In this document: piece by piece, positions 45,431 to 58,520 of the stretch
Layout of the letters: the number at the start of each line of letters is the position of its first letter
How positions within the stretch are numbered: the first letter of the stretch is position 1
Origin: Limonium bicolor
Taxonomy: Eukaryota; Streptophyta; Magnoliopsida; Caryophyllales; Plumbaginaceae
DNA: 64,000 bases
Reading direction: 5' to 3'
Assembly: GCA_023374045.1 (NCBI GenBank)
Contig: CM041776.1
Location: 43,406,171 to 43,470,170, forward strand
Notes under the pieces: generated by a model
Databases searched by the model: none
What the model saw: the letters and a program-made list of their open reading frames with translations, nothing else
Told to the model about the DNA's origin: nothing
Program-made: the position numbers and the translations under genes

Positions 45431-46833
45431 AAGTATACAACAGCCGCTAACCATGGAGCGCTGGATACTTGGGTCTCATGGAATTCTCATATTGAGAGAC
45501 GGGTCGATCTTAGGTATTCGATTCTAAAAGAGGTTATCAGAAAGGTGAGGCGCGTACACTTCCAGCCAAAGGCATGGAGTACCTGGTGCACTGTTTCAAC
45601 CACATTCTATTGGGCCCACTCACTCCGTACTGAGGTGCAGACCCACGGATATGTCTAATACGCCCTTCGTTCTATTGTTATTTTAGATGATCTATTGCCA
45701 GCAGTTTATTGCTGGCGTCGCTCCGTTATGACGGTGTTGTTCACGGTCTTGTTAATTGGGAATAGAGGTATCTCAGTCGGTGCGGTAACATTAGTTGTAT
45801 GTGCACACGACTGGATCAAAATCGTATTCGGAATATATCTTAGTATGCTGTTATCTTCACTCTTTGATATAGTATTGGGTTGAAGTATGATATTAATTAT
45901 CATTTGTGCCCAGTGACAGTTTGCACTAGTTTCTATTGTAGTTTGTTTAAGACATATTGTTATAAATTTTTTTCGTAATCCCGTGTCTCCCGGTTGTTTT
46001 GTTCCAGAGTCAATTATTTAATTGTAATACTTGTTATGTAATTCTCGTTGATACTTGTTGTGTTTCCCATGTGTCGGTTTTGTAACATTTACAGTATTGT
46101 TTATCCCGTTTATTAAGGGAATCCATTGTTTTAGTCACATTTGTGTCCTGCACTGTTTGCCATCCCATGTGGGTATGTTCTCGGCAGTGGAGGTATTTCC
46201 TCAGTTATATTTTATATCTTTGTATTCACACGCCTTTCATAAGGAATGTCATTGTATATTTGTGAGTTCATATCTGAGTTATGGTTGGAACTCATAATAT
46301 ATCTAGGAACGTGTCCTTTAACTGTCCAGGCTGTTGTGTAGCCTTTCTTGCATTTTATTTCTCATCATTGTTTTCTGTGCGAGTTTTGCTCGTCTGTGTT
46401 TGGGAAAGTATTTATTCACATAGTAGTTTGTAATGGTCGCTTCCGCGCGCACCATATTTTAGTCAATTTGACAGTTGTATATTTATTGTGGTATTCTCTT
46501 TAAAGTTCAGGGCATCCGCTAGTGTACTAGCTTCGCCTTTACTGCATATTAAACAATAATGTGTTTGTGTTCAACCTCTTCCTGGTTAAGAATGTATCAC
46601 TGTCCTTAATTTGGACATACGTGATTTTCATACTATTTAGCATTGTAGTACATATTTTGTATTTGAAGAGTAGTTCTCTCTTTGCCCCGTTTACGGGTAA
46701 TGATTTTTAACCATTGAGTGGTCTTCTTGCTAATTATTTAATTTACTATCACTTTTCTCCACTGTCGGGAGGTTTTCCTTTTAGGGTTACTGTATTTTAT
46801 CTACTCCTTTGTTGAGTTATAGCTTGGTCATAT
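45431..46833 (-). other. Non-coding interior, no recognisable pol
   Basis: Where pol should end in reverse, I could not recognise integrase or chromodomain in the reverse strand, and ORFs are short. The element is either non-autonomous or badly decayed. It is cut at 46834 by a forward LTR start. Confidence 0.5.
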
Positions 46834-48016
46834 TGAAATACCCCTAACATTTAAATAATTAAATATAAGTAAATAAATATTATTTGGGGGATTATGAAAC
46901 CCTAAGAAGGCATATAAATACTTGGGCGTTAAAACGCACCTAAACTCCTTAAGGTAAAAAACGAGCGTTAAAGCACGACCTTAAGATAAACAAGTTATAT
47001 AAGATATAAACTTCACATGAAGTCAATCAAGGATCATTATATGACCTTTAGAATGAAGGAACTCATCTAAAACTGAGTAAAAATACAAAATGCTCCGGAG
47101 TTCCCTTAATGGCCCTTAAGGCCCGAAAGTCCCGGAAATACATTATAGGATGAAGTAAAGCATTACACTTCATTCCAAATGGATCATAACACTTTACTAA
47201 ATATATAAGATGAAGTCCTCAAGCTAAATTCTCAGTTAAAAACAAAGTGCTAGGAGATGCCTTATGGGGGCCCCATAAACCCCCGAGAATGCCCCGGAGG
47301 AGTGCCGAGGTGGCACGAACTCCTATAAAATTAATTCTTAGAGTTCCTAACATCATTATTAATCATTCTAAAGAGAATGGTCGAGATACTTTCTCAAAAA
47401 TAAACAAAGTACTCGGGAGAATTTCTTAACGCTCCTTTTTGCCCCGGTTAGCCCGGGAGTTATGTTTAGAGTTGATATAACCCCATATAACTCAATGTAA
47501 CACCTTAACATATTATTATTGACTATAAAAAATGTCAATAAACACTTGGAACTCATAGCGACTAATTATTTTTCAGAAAATCCTTAAAGCACAAAAACGC
47601 ACCTTCGGGTGTCACAAAAATGTGTTCTACGCAATTACCTTGAAGTTTTTGAGGAGCCACGAAAACCTTATTACCGAATTATTGCAAGAAAAAGGAGGGA
47701 TTGCTTGCTCTTTAATTAATCAAATAAGATACCTAGCATGTTCTCTTGTCTTCCATCAAAGAAATCAATTGCCTAATCTACACTCCATTAACGTGTAAAC
47801 AAGGAGAAAACAAGGTCAAATTGACATGCTATTCTACTTAAGAAAATCAAAAGAAATACCTACCTATCTTACCATTTGTCTTCTAGTTTCAAGTGGCAAA
47901 CAAAGCCTACATTTTCTTCTTGTCATCAGCCGAAAGAGAGCTACAATAATGAGACCATTCTCTTGAGCCAAACAACAAATAATTAACAAAAGAAAAGATT
48001 AATTAATTTGACAATT
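46834..48016 (+). repeat. Forward LTR fragment, 5' part
   Basis: Starts TGAAATACCCC after TCATAT. It contains the AAAACGCACC / GCGTTAAAGCACG block typical of the 5' end of these LTRs and is interrupted at 48017 by a minus-strand LTR end. Confidence 0.7.
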
Positions 48017-51000
48017 TGTAACACCGCCGAATAAACATCCAATAGTACAAAGCCAAGCTCCTAGTCATATTACATGATAACTACGCAGCGGATTCTCGAT
48101 ATCATCCGGGTGCTATAGATGCCAACCACCCACGTGGTTGACAGACCACATCACTAATACTAAGTTACGCTTTGCATGACTGGAAACAGCCCTCAATAAA
48201 AACTCGTGTACAATATAGATAAAATTTCCAAAACCTTCCTAGTTTTATATACTAATCCCCTCAAATATTAAAACCTCCATTTATGCCCAACATTTTTGAT
48301 AGTTACATATACTTTCATAATAATAATCTTTGTTTTTTTTTTGACTTAATATTCCTTTAAATATTTAGAATAGTTATCCGTATCATTTAATCTTGGTTAA
48401 CCTTCATAGATGGTCAAGGTTGACCACTTAAATTATTCTTTGACCCATTTTGATAGTATTTACGAAAATACTCCCGCGGTTCCCTAGCTTTATAATTTAC
48501 TCTTTTATTTTATAAAATTCGTATTTCATACTTATAAAAATCCAAGAACTATTTCTTATTTATTCCTTATATTCCTCTTATCACGCCTTGGCCTCATTTT
48601 TTTTATTTGCTTATTTATGTAAAGTATACGTATATATATATCCATATAAGGTTTTAAAAAAATTGTTTGAGCTAATAAACCAGTTTATAAAGTATATCTA
48701 CATTTTCTAAGATGTTCCCAAAATCAGCCGTACTTACCCATTAATTTCCAAAACCATAATCGTTAAAATTAACAGTTTGCATTTTTTTTGTATATATATA
48801 CTTTATTTAGTCTTCATAATACACAACTGTCATTAGCACCACTTTACATAAAAACCTCAATCTTTGATTCAGCCCAGATTATCATAATCTTTGGCTTAGT
48901 TTTCAATTTACCTAATCATAATATATCTTATTGTTTGATAAATTACCATATTAGTTTCAAACATGACTCTTACGTATTAATTACACTCAACTTATACCAC
49001 CAATTAACACCATGTAAATCCAATATGGTCTTAAAATCCACTAATCTGAATTATACGCTTAACACCTCATAACTCACGATCAGCATGATTTAATTTCACC
49101 AACTCTACAAATCCATCTGAATATCTCTCTGTTGACAGATTAGTTGCCATACATCAACCGGAACTCTAAATTTCCATCAAAATTCAATCCATAACCCAAA
49201 GCTTAATTTTCCATACTCTTTGCCGATTCACAATTATAACGAGAACTTACACATAAAGGAATCAAGAGATTGTAGTTAGCAATTATGCAAAAATTTAGCT
49301 TCACAAGGTGTGACAGAAGTAGTCAAACACTTCTATTTATTTAATCACCAGAGCTAAAAGAATTGGACTTAGTATGTTGCTGGTTCTGGAATGAACTGCT
49401 TCAGCATTCTTCAATTTGGTTTGTGAGACGTGACAGATTCAGTGATTTATAATTCCAGTATTACAGATTCAAGAAGAGAATGAAGGAATGTGCTTAACAC
49501 ATGTTCTGGGTTGCAGATTACCGATAGTGCAGAGAATGGAAGACAAGGGCAAAGGCAATTTTTTTTCTTCTGTTCTACCTTACAGTGAGCAAACAGAAGG
49601 GAAGACAAACCTATTGCTTTGTTGCTTCCTTTTCTTTTCTTTTCTTTTTTTTACTAAATTACCGTGAGTATAGAGAATCAGCAGAGGCGCATCACCGGAC
49701 GAGAATGAACAAAATAAATAGGAAGAGAATGGAGATGCAGATGAGAGAATTAGTTCAAGTATGTTACCAGATCCAGAAATGGTTTGTTTTAGCTGTTCCT
49801 TCAATCTGGTGTGCAAGATTGCAGCAGTTCCAGTAACTAATTTTCGTTTTCACTTCAGTGGCGTATGTATAAGAAGAGAATGAAGTCTCCAGTGATTTAT
49901 GCAACATGCTTCTACTGATAGACTCAAAAAAGGATGAAGATGAGTCTGAGTAGATTACACCGGTTCTGAAATGAATTGTGTTCTGTCAAGTGTGGATTAC
50001 TCAAGGCTGGGGCTCTTGCATGGATTTTCTTTCTTCTCGTGAAGACCAAGGAGTTCCCTCTTGCATGCTGTTATTATGCTGAAAGAAAAGAAGCTCGGTG
50101 GGTGTTGAGTTGTTGTCTACTGCCACAGAAGAGGGAGAGAAATAAGATGGAGTTGAAGCGGGGGAAAAATATACAGAGGCTCGGTGGGAGAAGAGCAAGG
50201 AGTTACCGGTAATGTGTTCAAACACGGGAGTTAACAGTTTTTTTTGTTTCTCCGGTGCTGTCGCTCTATATGCACCGTAGGTGAGCTGGGCTTGCTGGTT
50301 ATTCACGGTGCATGCATAGGAGTAGCAGACTTCTTTGTTGTTGCTGTTGAGCTTCTATCATGAACAACCCAAGCATTTCGTTTCAGTTGGTTACTAGTAG
50401 AGGGGGGAAAACATGCTTTGTTTGTTGTATTGTGGCGTACAGGAATAGAGAGGAAAAAGGGAATGGACTGGTGGTTCCAGTTCGAGGGACAGGAGGGAGT
50501 GAGCATGCGTTGGGAGCAAGGAAGTTAGCGCCCATCTTGGAAGAGAGGAAAGTCACTGTCGAGCTCTGGTTCGTGCTCTACTACATTCGAAAATTGGACA
50601 AGGGTAGGGTGTGTCTGTCCTAGTCATGCGTGGGAGTTGCGGGTAAGGAAATTAAGAATATGAAAGCTGCTATAAAATGTAATGTTCTGTCGTTGTTGGA
50701 AATTGGTACAGAGGCGGACTTGTTGTGTGTTAACCATCCCCGGTATTGTTGCGGTATTCGAAGGCGTGGGGCAGAGGCATGTTTTTCTACAGATGTAGCT
50801 GAGTGTATGGCTGAGTGTATACACGCATGATACGGAAGGAAAGGGGAGTCTGTCATTGTGGAATTTTTTTTTGAACTGATAAGGATTGGTGTCGGGTGCT
50901 AGATGCCACAGAAAGGAAATCAAGGGAGTGGGGTACCTGTGTACTGCTCGGAACAGGAAAAAGAAAACAAGGAGTGGTAGCTTTCCTGTGGGGATCAAGC

Positions 51001-51417
51001 AGCTAAGTATGCGCTATACATGTCGATGGTGTCCAGTACTCTATGGGAAACTGATGTTGGAAGACACATGCATGCCACTGTTGTTGTAAGACAGAAACAA
51101 AATGTTTGACCGTTCAAGGATCGTGAACATGTTAGATGCTGTTGCTCCATTTGTTTTCGGACGGCTAGTTCCTGTATTATTCTTCCTCTTGGAAATTGTA
51201 TTCGTCCTACTAAAATGGCAGAAAAATGTGTCCTTGGATTGGGTCAAAGCTGCTGCTAGAGCAAAGAAAAAAAAACATTGGAAGAAGTTAAATGTTCCTT
51301 TATCGGAAGAAACAGCAGCATGGTTTTTTTCGGTAATTTGATTAGTAGCTGGTATAGTAGTTAAGTCTAATGACATATTATCATTTTTATGTCTGAAGGT
51401 GCAGTTTGTTATTGAAT

Positions 51418-51491
51418 ACGAGAACAGCTCAATCGGTTAAGGCATTCAGTATAGACACCAGTGGTACCGGGTTCAAATCCCGGCAGGAGCA
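51418..51491 (+). ncRNA. tRNA-like / SINE-head-like Pol III unit, second copy
   Basis: A box CAGCTCAATCGG at 51425, B box GGTTCAAATCC at 51470-51480, spacing 45; the 5-bp T arm pairs perfectly (CCGGG / CCCGG) and seven T follow at 51503. About 80% like the unit at 41473, including flanks on both sides, so it was copied within a larger LTR segment rather than inserted independently. Confidence 0.62.
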
Positions 51492-53308
51492 CACTTCTCT
51501 CCTTTTTTTGTATAAGTATATTTATATGTCTATTTTCCACAATTATACCTATATACGTGACCACTTTATTTTGTCGTGTTATTTATTCTTTATATACGCG
51601 ACTATTTCATTTTGTCGCGTTTTAGTTATACATATATATACATACCTATATGTATTTACGCGACTGTTGTATTACGTCACGTTATTACTTGTGCACGTAA
51701 CGTGGTGATATTATAACGTTGGTTGTCCGTATATATATATATACACGGGTGACTATGTCGACGTTTTCATGTTTGCGTCGCATTATTAATCATAACGTCT
51801 CCGGTTAAGAAATGTGTATATGTATGAGTTTACATTTATGATTATAATTCGTCCAAGGTATTTAGGATGTTCATACAATTTATTGGGCGCACTAGTGGTA
51901 TTTATTTTACGCACCGATATGTACATGCGATATAAGTGTTGGGTAAAAACCTAACGGCAAGAATACCGGTCGATTATAGCAAGTTTTCCTAGAAGTGTCC
52001 CTCCAGGTTATCGAATCCAGGGGAGGCAGCGTTTTAGTTTAATTAATATTTAAGATCAAACAAAGTAAAATAACTCAAGTAACAGGGGGGTTTTGTTTGT
52101 TGAATTACTAAATACTGAAACAAACTGTAAATAAGCACAAGGGTAAGTAACGGTAAGCAAAACAGTGATGTTTTTGAATTAATGAGAAGGGAAAATTCCG
52201 GTTTACTACTCCTCCAATTTCTTCGGTTCCTTTTTCAGTGTGTTTACCAATATCTAGATTAAAATCCTAGATCAGAATTATTCCACGTTCGGTCTCCCGC
52301 TCGGTGGAATCTAATTAACAACTGATAAATTCTAACTCTCGTTATAAATTTACTAATTGTTAACAGCCTTAAGAATAATCCAGTTTAATGATCAGTTAAT
52401 CTTAGAGGAATTACCGTCTCTAAATTAACCGGTGTTGTTCCTGTTGTCTGTTATCTACCGCAGTTCTCACTTATAAGCAGATAAACAGGGTAAAATCTAG
52501 TAATTGGCCAGATCACAAGGTTTAAACAATAAGCAAGGAACAACACTTTAATCTGTTAAATGATAAATCACAAAGATAATGGAACCTCAGAATTTGGATT
52601 ACATAGCAAACCGAAATTTATGAAAAACTACTCAGCCATGGAAACGAAAATACTGCAGCAATATGTAAAAACATTAAAGAAGAAAAGGAAGGAGAAACTC
52701 TGTTTTAAGGCTCGTTGATGGAGTCTCTGTGCACAACCAGCAGTTCCTCCGCCCAATCTCCAGCTGCTTGTGTATTCCCGGTTTCCGTAGCTGTGTATGG
52801 TATTTGATGGAAATAGTGGTGTATGTGAGGGTGGAAATGGATAGTGGATGGAGGAGGAATGATATGTTACGTGAGTGGTAGTGGTGGAAATAATGGGATG
52901 AGGGTGATTAGTAGTAGTAGTAAAACTACTACGTACTAGATGGGTAGTATGTGGAGGAATGGGATGGAAATGGATGAGAAGTGTAATGGATGAGAAAATG
53001 GTGTAAGAGAGGAAGAGATATCCGATGATGGATGTTGTGTGTTGAATGAGGAAGATTAGTTCTATTTATAGTACTTGGGATGAGTACGTAGCATGTGGTA
53101 CGGTTGGAAAGCAGAAAAGGAAATATTATTGCAGCATGGGGCGGTGTTTTACGTGGTTATGCTGTTAGTGGTTGTAGGTGGAAGTGGGATGTTGTTGCTG
53201 GATAGAGGTGGAAAGAGGTTGGAAAGGTTCGTAGCATGGGCGGCAGTTTATAATAAGAAGAGATAATCTTCTTTTCAATCACGGCGCTACAGACTGCGTA
53301 CAGCATGT

Positions 53309-53687
53309 GGTCCGGGTCTTAGCTTGTGGAAGAGGGCCCGGACCATGAATTTTGAGAAGTTTTTGAATCATCGTCTGTGTGGTCCGGGTCTTAGGCGTGT
53401 AAAGTCCCGGACCGCATGAAATCTGGTCGAGAGAGAGCTTCGTGGTGGTCCGGGTCTTGGCTTGTGGAAGAGGGCCCGGACCAAGCTTGATTTCTTCGAG
53501 GGTTAGCTACCATGTGGTCCGGGTCTTAGCTCCATAATCAGGGCCCGGACCAAGCTTTAATTTCATTCGAGAGATGGCTAACATGTGGTCCGGGTCTTAG
53601 CTCATAATCAGGGCCCGGACCATACAACATTTCAATTCGAAAGTTAAGTATGTGGTCCGGGTCTTAGCTCCATTCAGGCCCGGACCA
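53309..53687 (-). repeat. Hairpin array, word TGGTCCGGGTC, six units
   Basis: Units at 53309, 53381, 53447, 53516, 53587 and 53654 (spacing 66-72). Each is GGTCCGGGTCTTAGC, a short loop, then GGGCCCGGACC. It has one arm pair per unit rather than three words. Confidence 0.92.
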
Positions 53688-53798
53688 AGCTTGAAATTGT
53701 CGATGATGATTCCTTGCTCTTTTGGCTTGTTTTGATTTGCCATATGTTCCAGCAATGATAGGAATGTGTTTCTTTGAGATTAAAGCCTGAAAAAGTAC

Positions 53799-54298
53799 NN
53801 NNNNNNNNNNNNNNNNNNNNNNNNNNNNNNNNNNNNNNNNNNNNNNNNNNNNNNNNNNNNNNNNNNNNNNNNNNNNNNNNNNNNNNNNNNNNNNNNNNNN
53901 NNNNNNNNNNNNNNNNNNNNNNNNNNNNNNNNNNNNNNNNNNNNNNNNNNNNNNNNNNNNNNNNNNNNNNNNNNNNNNNNNNNNNNNNNNNNNNNNNNNN
54001 NNNNNNNNNNNNNNNNNNNNNNNNNNNNNNNNNNNNNNNNNNNNNNNNNNNNNNNNNNNNNNNNNNNNNNNNNNNNNNNNNNNNNNNNNNNNNNNNNNNN
54101 NNNNNNNNNNNNNNNNNNNNNNNNNNNNNNNNNNNNNNNNNNNNNNNNNNNNNNNNNNNNNNNNNNNNNNNNNNNNNNNNNNNNNNNNNNNNNNNNNNNN
54201 NNNNNNNNNNNNNNNNNNNNNNNNNNNNNNNNNNNNNNNNNNNNNNNNNNNNNNNNNNNNNNNNNNNNNNNNNNNNNNNNNNNNNNNNNNNNNNNNNN
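53799..54298. other. Assembly gap of exactly 500 N
   Basis: A round number of N means an unsized scaffold gap. It directly follows the hairpin array, a likely cause of the break. ORFs running through it are meaningless. Confidence 0.99.
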
Positions 54299-54677
54299 AG
54301 AAAGTAAGTAGTTTGTGAGGAATGGGTAGTGTATAGACTCGTGACGAGTATGTATGAAATTGAAGGAAGTGTTGTAATTGTATCTGGAACCTAGTAAACT
54401 CGGTATGCAGATTATATTGTATTGAACTTGGAGTATTGTAATGAATGGGATGCTGTAGTATTTGATTTGGTAATTGGAGTAGGTATGATAAGTGTGTAGT
54501 ACTCGGAGATTCCGGTCCATCAGACCGATGCTGTATGTAGAAGTAGTAGCCTTGTTAGTCACGTGGGTGACTAACGGCATTGTATCACCCATTGTATGTA
54601 AGTATATATCCGCTGCGTGTATCTGATATGTAAGGAGATTGGACGGTAAGCACTGTATTAATGGTAGGGGTGTTACA
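54299..54677 (+). repeat. 3' end of a forward LTR
   Basis: Ends GGGGTGTTACA at 54677. It has the CCATCAGACCGATG motif (54518) and a perfect 9-bp terminal hairpin GTTAGTCAC / GTGACTAAC with loop GTGG (54552-54574). Its beginning is lost in the gap. Confidence 0.85.
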
Positions 54678-56464
54678 TTAATCATCCTTGATTAAGAGTA
54701 AGTATATTAAATTAATTCTTAATGTTGTAAGCTTTATTCAAGCTCTTAAATTTTGTACAAATTTATGTACATCTCCCTTATAATATCAAAGCTGAAAATA
54801 TAAGGTAAATTATCAAGAGTTTAACTTATAAACATACAAGGTAAAATTATTACCTTAAGTTATAATTTTGTTGTCACAAAAAAGTTAAATATGATGCATA
54901 TATATACAAGCCGAATTGTATAAGGGAAAATTGTTTCATTTTAAGCTTATAATCATCCTAAGTCATTAACATAAGTTCTAGAAGTGTTATATGGCTTATA
55001 TGCATCTATATATACTTATTATAAGATATAAATCAAGTTTTAAAAATTATATGGCATCATATAGTTATAGCCGAATTCAAATAATGATAATTGGGTTTTA
55101 ATGAGCTACTAATGTATCTAAGAATTAATAATAATTTTTAGATGAGTTATATGCCTTATATGTATTAAGGTATAAGAATTATAAGTTTTAAATCAAGTTT
55201 TTGAAACTATATATTAAGAAATGAATAATTCCGAGAGATTATAAAGGGAGATGAATATAAGGAATTTAATGTGTGAACACCAAATAAAATTTGGGAATTA
55301 CAGTATATTAAATAGGAAGTTGAGAGGAGAATTAATTAACTTGTGACTAATAAATGTTATTGATGAAATTGTAAATTGTTATGTCGTTGGGACAAATACA
55401 ATATGGGTTGTGAATAATACTTGTTTGTACAAAAATACATTCAAGGAAATTATATGAGTTAAGAGAAAATAATTGATACGGTATATGAGATACTGGAGGT
55501 AATTAAAAGAGGATTACCATACAAAATAAGTCTTATAAGTAAAGACTATGATGGTTTAAATTACATGGGTAAACCTTAAACATAAATAGGGTTAAGAGGT
55601 TAAAAGGAATTATCTAAGCGTTAAAAATAAACCTCACATGAAATAATGAATACGAGGACATTTCATGATGCGATAAAATTATTATACGAGAGTAACATAA
55701 ATTAACACTCTCAGTTAATCCTATTCTAGGACCTTGTTTGACCAGACGTTGACCGGGAATTTATCAAGTACAATCTTCGGTGAACGGTATGGAATTCTTG
55801 CAGCCTGTTTGCTACCGGATTACACCGGCTTGTGTGCTATCTGTTGTTTGAATTATCGACCAAGGTAATTGTATGTAAAATGTTGTATTACTCTTGTGCA
55901 CTGTTGTGTTACTTTATGTGCGTGATGATACTAACTGTAACGTGTATGTTCCACGCATAAAACAATACATTACCAGTGGATTAAATACCTGCGTATTATT
56001 ATACCGAGAACTTGTACTCAAGTTTCTCACTAACTTCACTTTATTACAAACGTTGTTATCCTAATCGTGATAACTGACAATACACATTGTGTTCTTGTTA
56101 ACGTCCTTGTGTGACACCTAACAATACTATGCTACGAGAAGCGAGGAGCCCAGATGGATCTGGCCATGCATGCTACAGGAGTTGTACCTGTCTCAGGTCG
56201 ACTCTTATTTGAATATACGTCGATGGATGTTTTGGGTGCACTTTATATCCACTCACCGGGACCGTACCGGAACATTTTTAAGTTGGGAGAAAGGCTACAT
56301 TTCTCTCGAGGGTACGATACCCACCTCTTTTAAGTACAGGAGTTAACTACGTTATCTTCTGAGGGAATTATTACTCACCTACTTATACGAGAGTCCCATC
56401 TCGTCTAAGGGTTTATCATACCCGTCAATTTACTCTATGAAGATATAGTTTAACGAGGTCACTA
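54678..56464 (+). repeat. Forward LTR fragment (probable continuation of 46834-48016)
   Basis: AT-rich to 55740, then a block close to other LTRs: GGTGAACGGTATGGAATTC, GCTACCGGATTACACCGGC (55789-55830) and GGCCATGCATGCTACAGG (56161). Cut at 56465 by a minus-strand LTR end. No clear target duplication joins it to 48016. Confidence 0.6.
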
Positions 56465-57202
56465 TGTAGCACCCCTAATCTTAAACCTGTGATCACGTCA
56501 TAACTCGTGGCATAATAAATAGCAAATCGCAGCGGAAAATAAAACTATCTAACCTTGGTGTTACACGCCGTCACTCACCCTTGTGAGTAACAAGGCATCC
56601 TTACTCTTTCCAACATTACAACTTCTAACGCTGTGATGAACAGATACTGAGCACTCCTAATTATTACAAACCAATTCCGGCTAAATGAGCAGCTAACTGA
56701 AACACAACAATCTTTTTATTACAATCCAAAAATAAACCAAAGGTGTTGCTGCAATACATCAGCTACCCCCGTGTCCCGCACTTCGGCTTGAGTCTTCTTC
56801 AATAACCTGGAATGTTTGGCCCATTGAAGGGCTCAGCAATCGAAATGCTGGTATGCTAAATGTGATCTTAAGTCATCTAGATTCCTTTAGTCATTTTAGC
56901 CATCTTGACATTAGATTCCTTACAGATAATCCGGTTTACAAGAATAGCATAAATACTGTAAACACTGAGCAATCATATAACAATTCACCTGCAACATTTA
57001 GTGCATAATAATACACATCAAACAATAATCACCACCAACAACCCAAAAAAGGGGCACACATTAAACAACTGGTCTTGTTAGTAGGTCACATGACCCTTAT
57101 CCTTTTAAACCAACCACTTAACCTTTCCAATTAATTTTACCTCAGGCGTCATGTCAAGACAACCCTTAATAACCTGTGAAAATGGACAATGTGTCCCACT
57201 GG
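56465..57202 (-). repeat. Minus-strand LTR fragment
   Basis: Starts TGTAGCACCCC; reversed terminal hairpin GTCACTCAC / GTGAGTAAC at 56567-56590. Cut at 57203 by another LTR end. Confidence 0.7.
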
Positions 57203-58520
57203 TGTAACACCCCATCCAACATTAACACACTTACAATAAACTGCAGCGGAATTACAAACCTCATCACATTACTTAACTCGTTGGTGTTACACGCCGTTAG
57301 CCACCCACGTGGCTAACAAGGCTAATCCATATACATTGTACCGGTCTGATGGGCTAAATTCCCGAGCAACTACACATTATTATCCCTTCCCATTAACAAC
57401 AACAACAACATACACCTTTCAACTATACCGAGTATTTATAAACTGATGCCGACAACAATATCGGTCTTACTACACCTACTGTATATATACACTTAAATGA
57501 ATACCCATGTACAATGACTACCCCGTCCTACTCTCGAACGGCTTCCAGCTCTCTGTACCTGAAATAGGAAAAGAAAGAAAGGGTGGCCCCAAGGGGCTCA
57601 GCACCTTTGCTGGTATGGTAATCCCGCAGCCCACATGCTACCGGGCCACGCACAACTAATTGTCGTCTTAGCATGCGGTTGATTATTTTTAAATCATGCA
57701 TGTAACTGTAAACACACAACACATAATCATTTCGCCTCAACAGGCTCAACAAACGGATAATATATCCTTACTTAATAAGTCACTCATGGTATTCATTATC
57801 CCTAGGGTGTTCCTCCTCTAATGGAGCTACTTCCTTAATAGACGACACTTACCCTTAAATCGGGTTATCCTTAAACGCCTCCTTTCTCAAACTGTGATTC
57901 ATATCCATGATCCACATACTCCACATTATACAACATATAACATACACTACATAACAACACATAACAACACTTTGCACGTTTCAACGTGCACAACATAACC
58001 CCGCAATAGATATTGCATCACAACAAAAATACATAACATAACGGGAATGGTTCTCTTAGGAACCGGCCCAAACATTGTTTATACACTGGTGAGCCTAGAG
58101 AATGTTGCCAGTCTCATGATAAACTCGTTACATAACTCGTTACCGTCTTGTTAAGTGTACGGATAACTTAGCACAAGGAGTCTCAAATATAGTGATCCAA
58201 GGACACCGAACAAACATAACATAGTATGCCCCTGTGGCCCGACGTGAGTCAGTAATAGCCTTGGTTAAGCTAAAGGGAAGGTTGGGAACCAAATTGGAAA
58301 ACAACCATAACATACGGAGAGGATCGAACCTGCTATGACAACGACCCCCATACTCACACGCGTGGCCGGAACAGACCGGACTCCTCACTTCCCCCGTTAG
58401 CACTTGTTAGAAGTTCAACATTGAACTTAATTAAACAATCACAATGTTGGGTTAAGTCTTGTTAGACACACACAAGGGAAGGGAGAGTCATACATTCACA
58501 CACAAACATCACATGACTAG
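57203..58520 (-). repeat. Minus-strand LTR fragment (element B family)
   Basis: Starts TGTAACACCCC. Perfect reversed hairpin GTTAGCCAC / GTGGCTAAC near 57288; CATCAGACCGG motif reversed near 57340; acceptor block reversed at 57559-57603 (CTATTTCAG|GTACAG); the ACGCGTGGCCGG block at 58358 is close to element B. Cut at 58521. Confidence 0.78.

Larger units (their letters stand above)
48017..53798 (-). repeat. Minus-strand LTR fragment and unclassified sequence up to the gap
   Basis: Begins TGTAACACCGCC; about 220 bp (to 48235) is some 88% similar to 34963-35180, then similarity breaks. From about 49370 to 49960, ~380-bp diverged repeats (GTATGTT..C.G.TTCTGGAAATG words) occur; a tRNA-like unit lies at 51418. 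From about 51890 to 53300 is non-coding sequence I cannot classify (it includes TTATCGAATCCAGGGGAGG). A hairpin array (53309-53687) stands just before the gap. Confidence 0.55.

Noticed and set aside
53309..53687. CRISPR-like look of regularly spaced palindromic repeats
   Set aside because: The genome is eukaryotic, the sequence between palindromes is itself repeated rather than unique, and there are no cas genes. It is an LTR-internal array.
53774..54685. ORFs running across the N gap
   Set aside because: Translation of N is meaningless; the flanking residues are LTR sequence.
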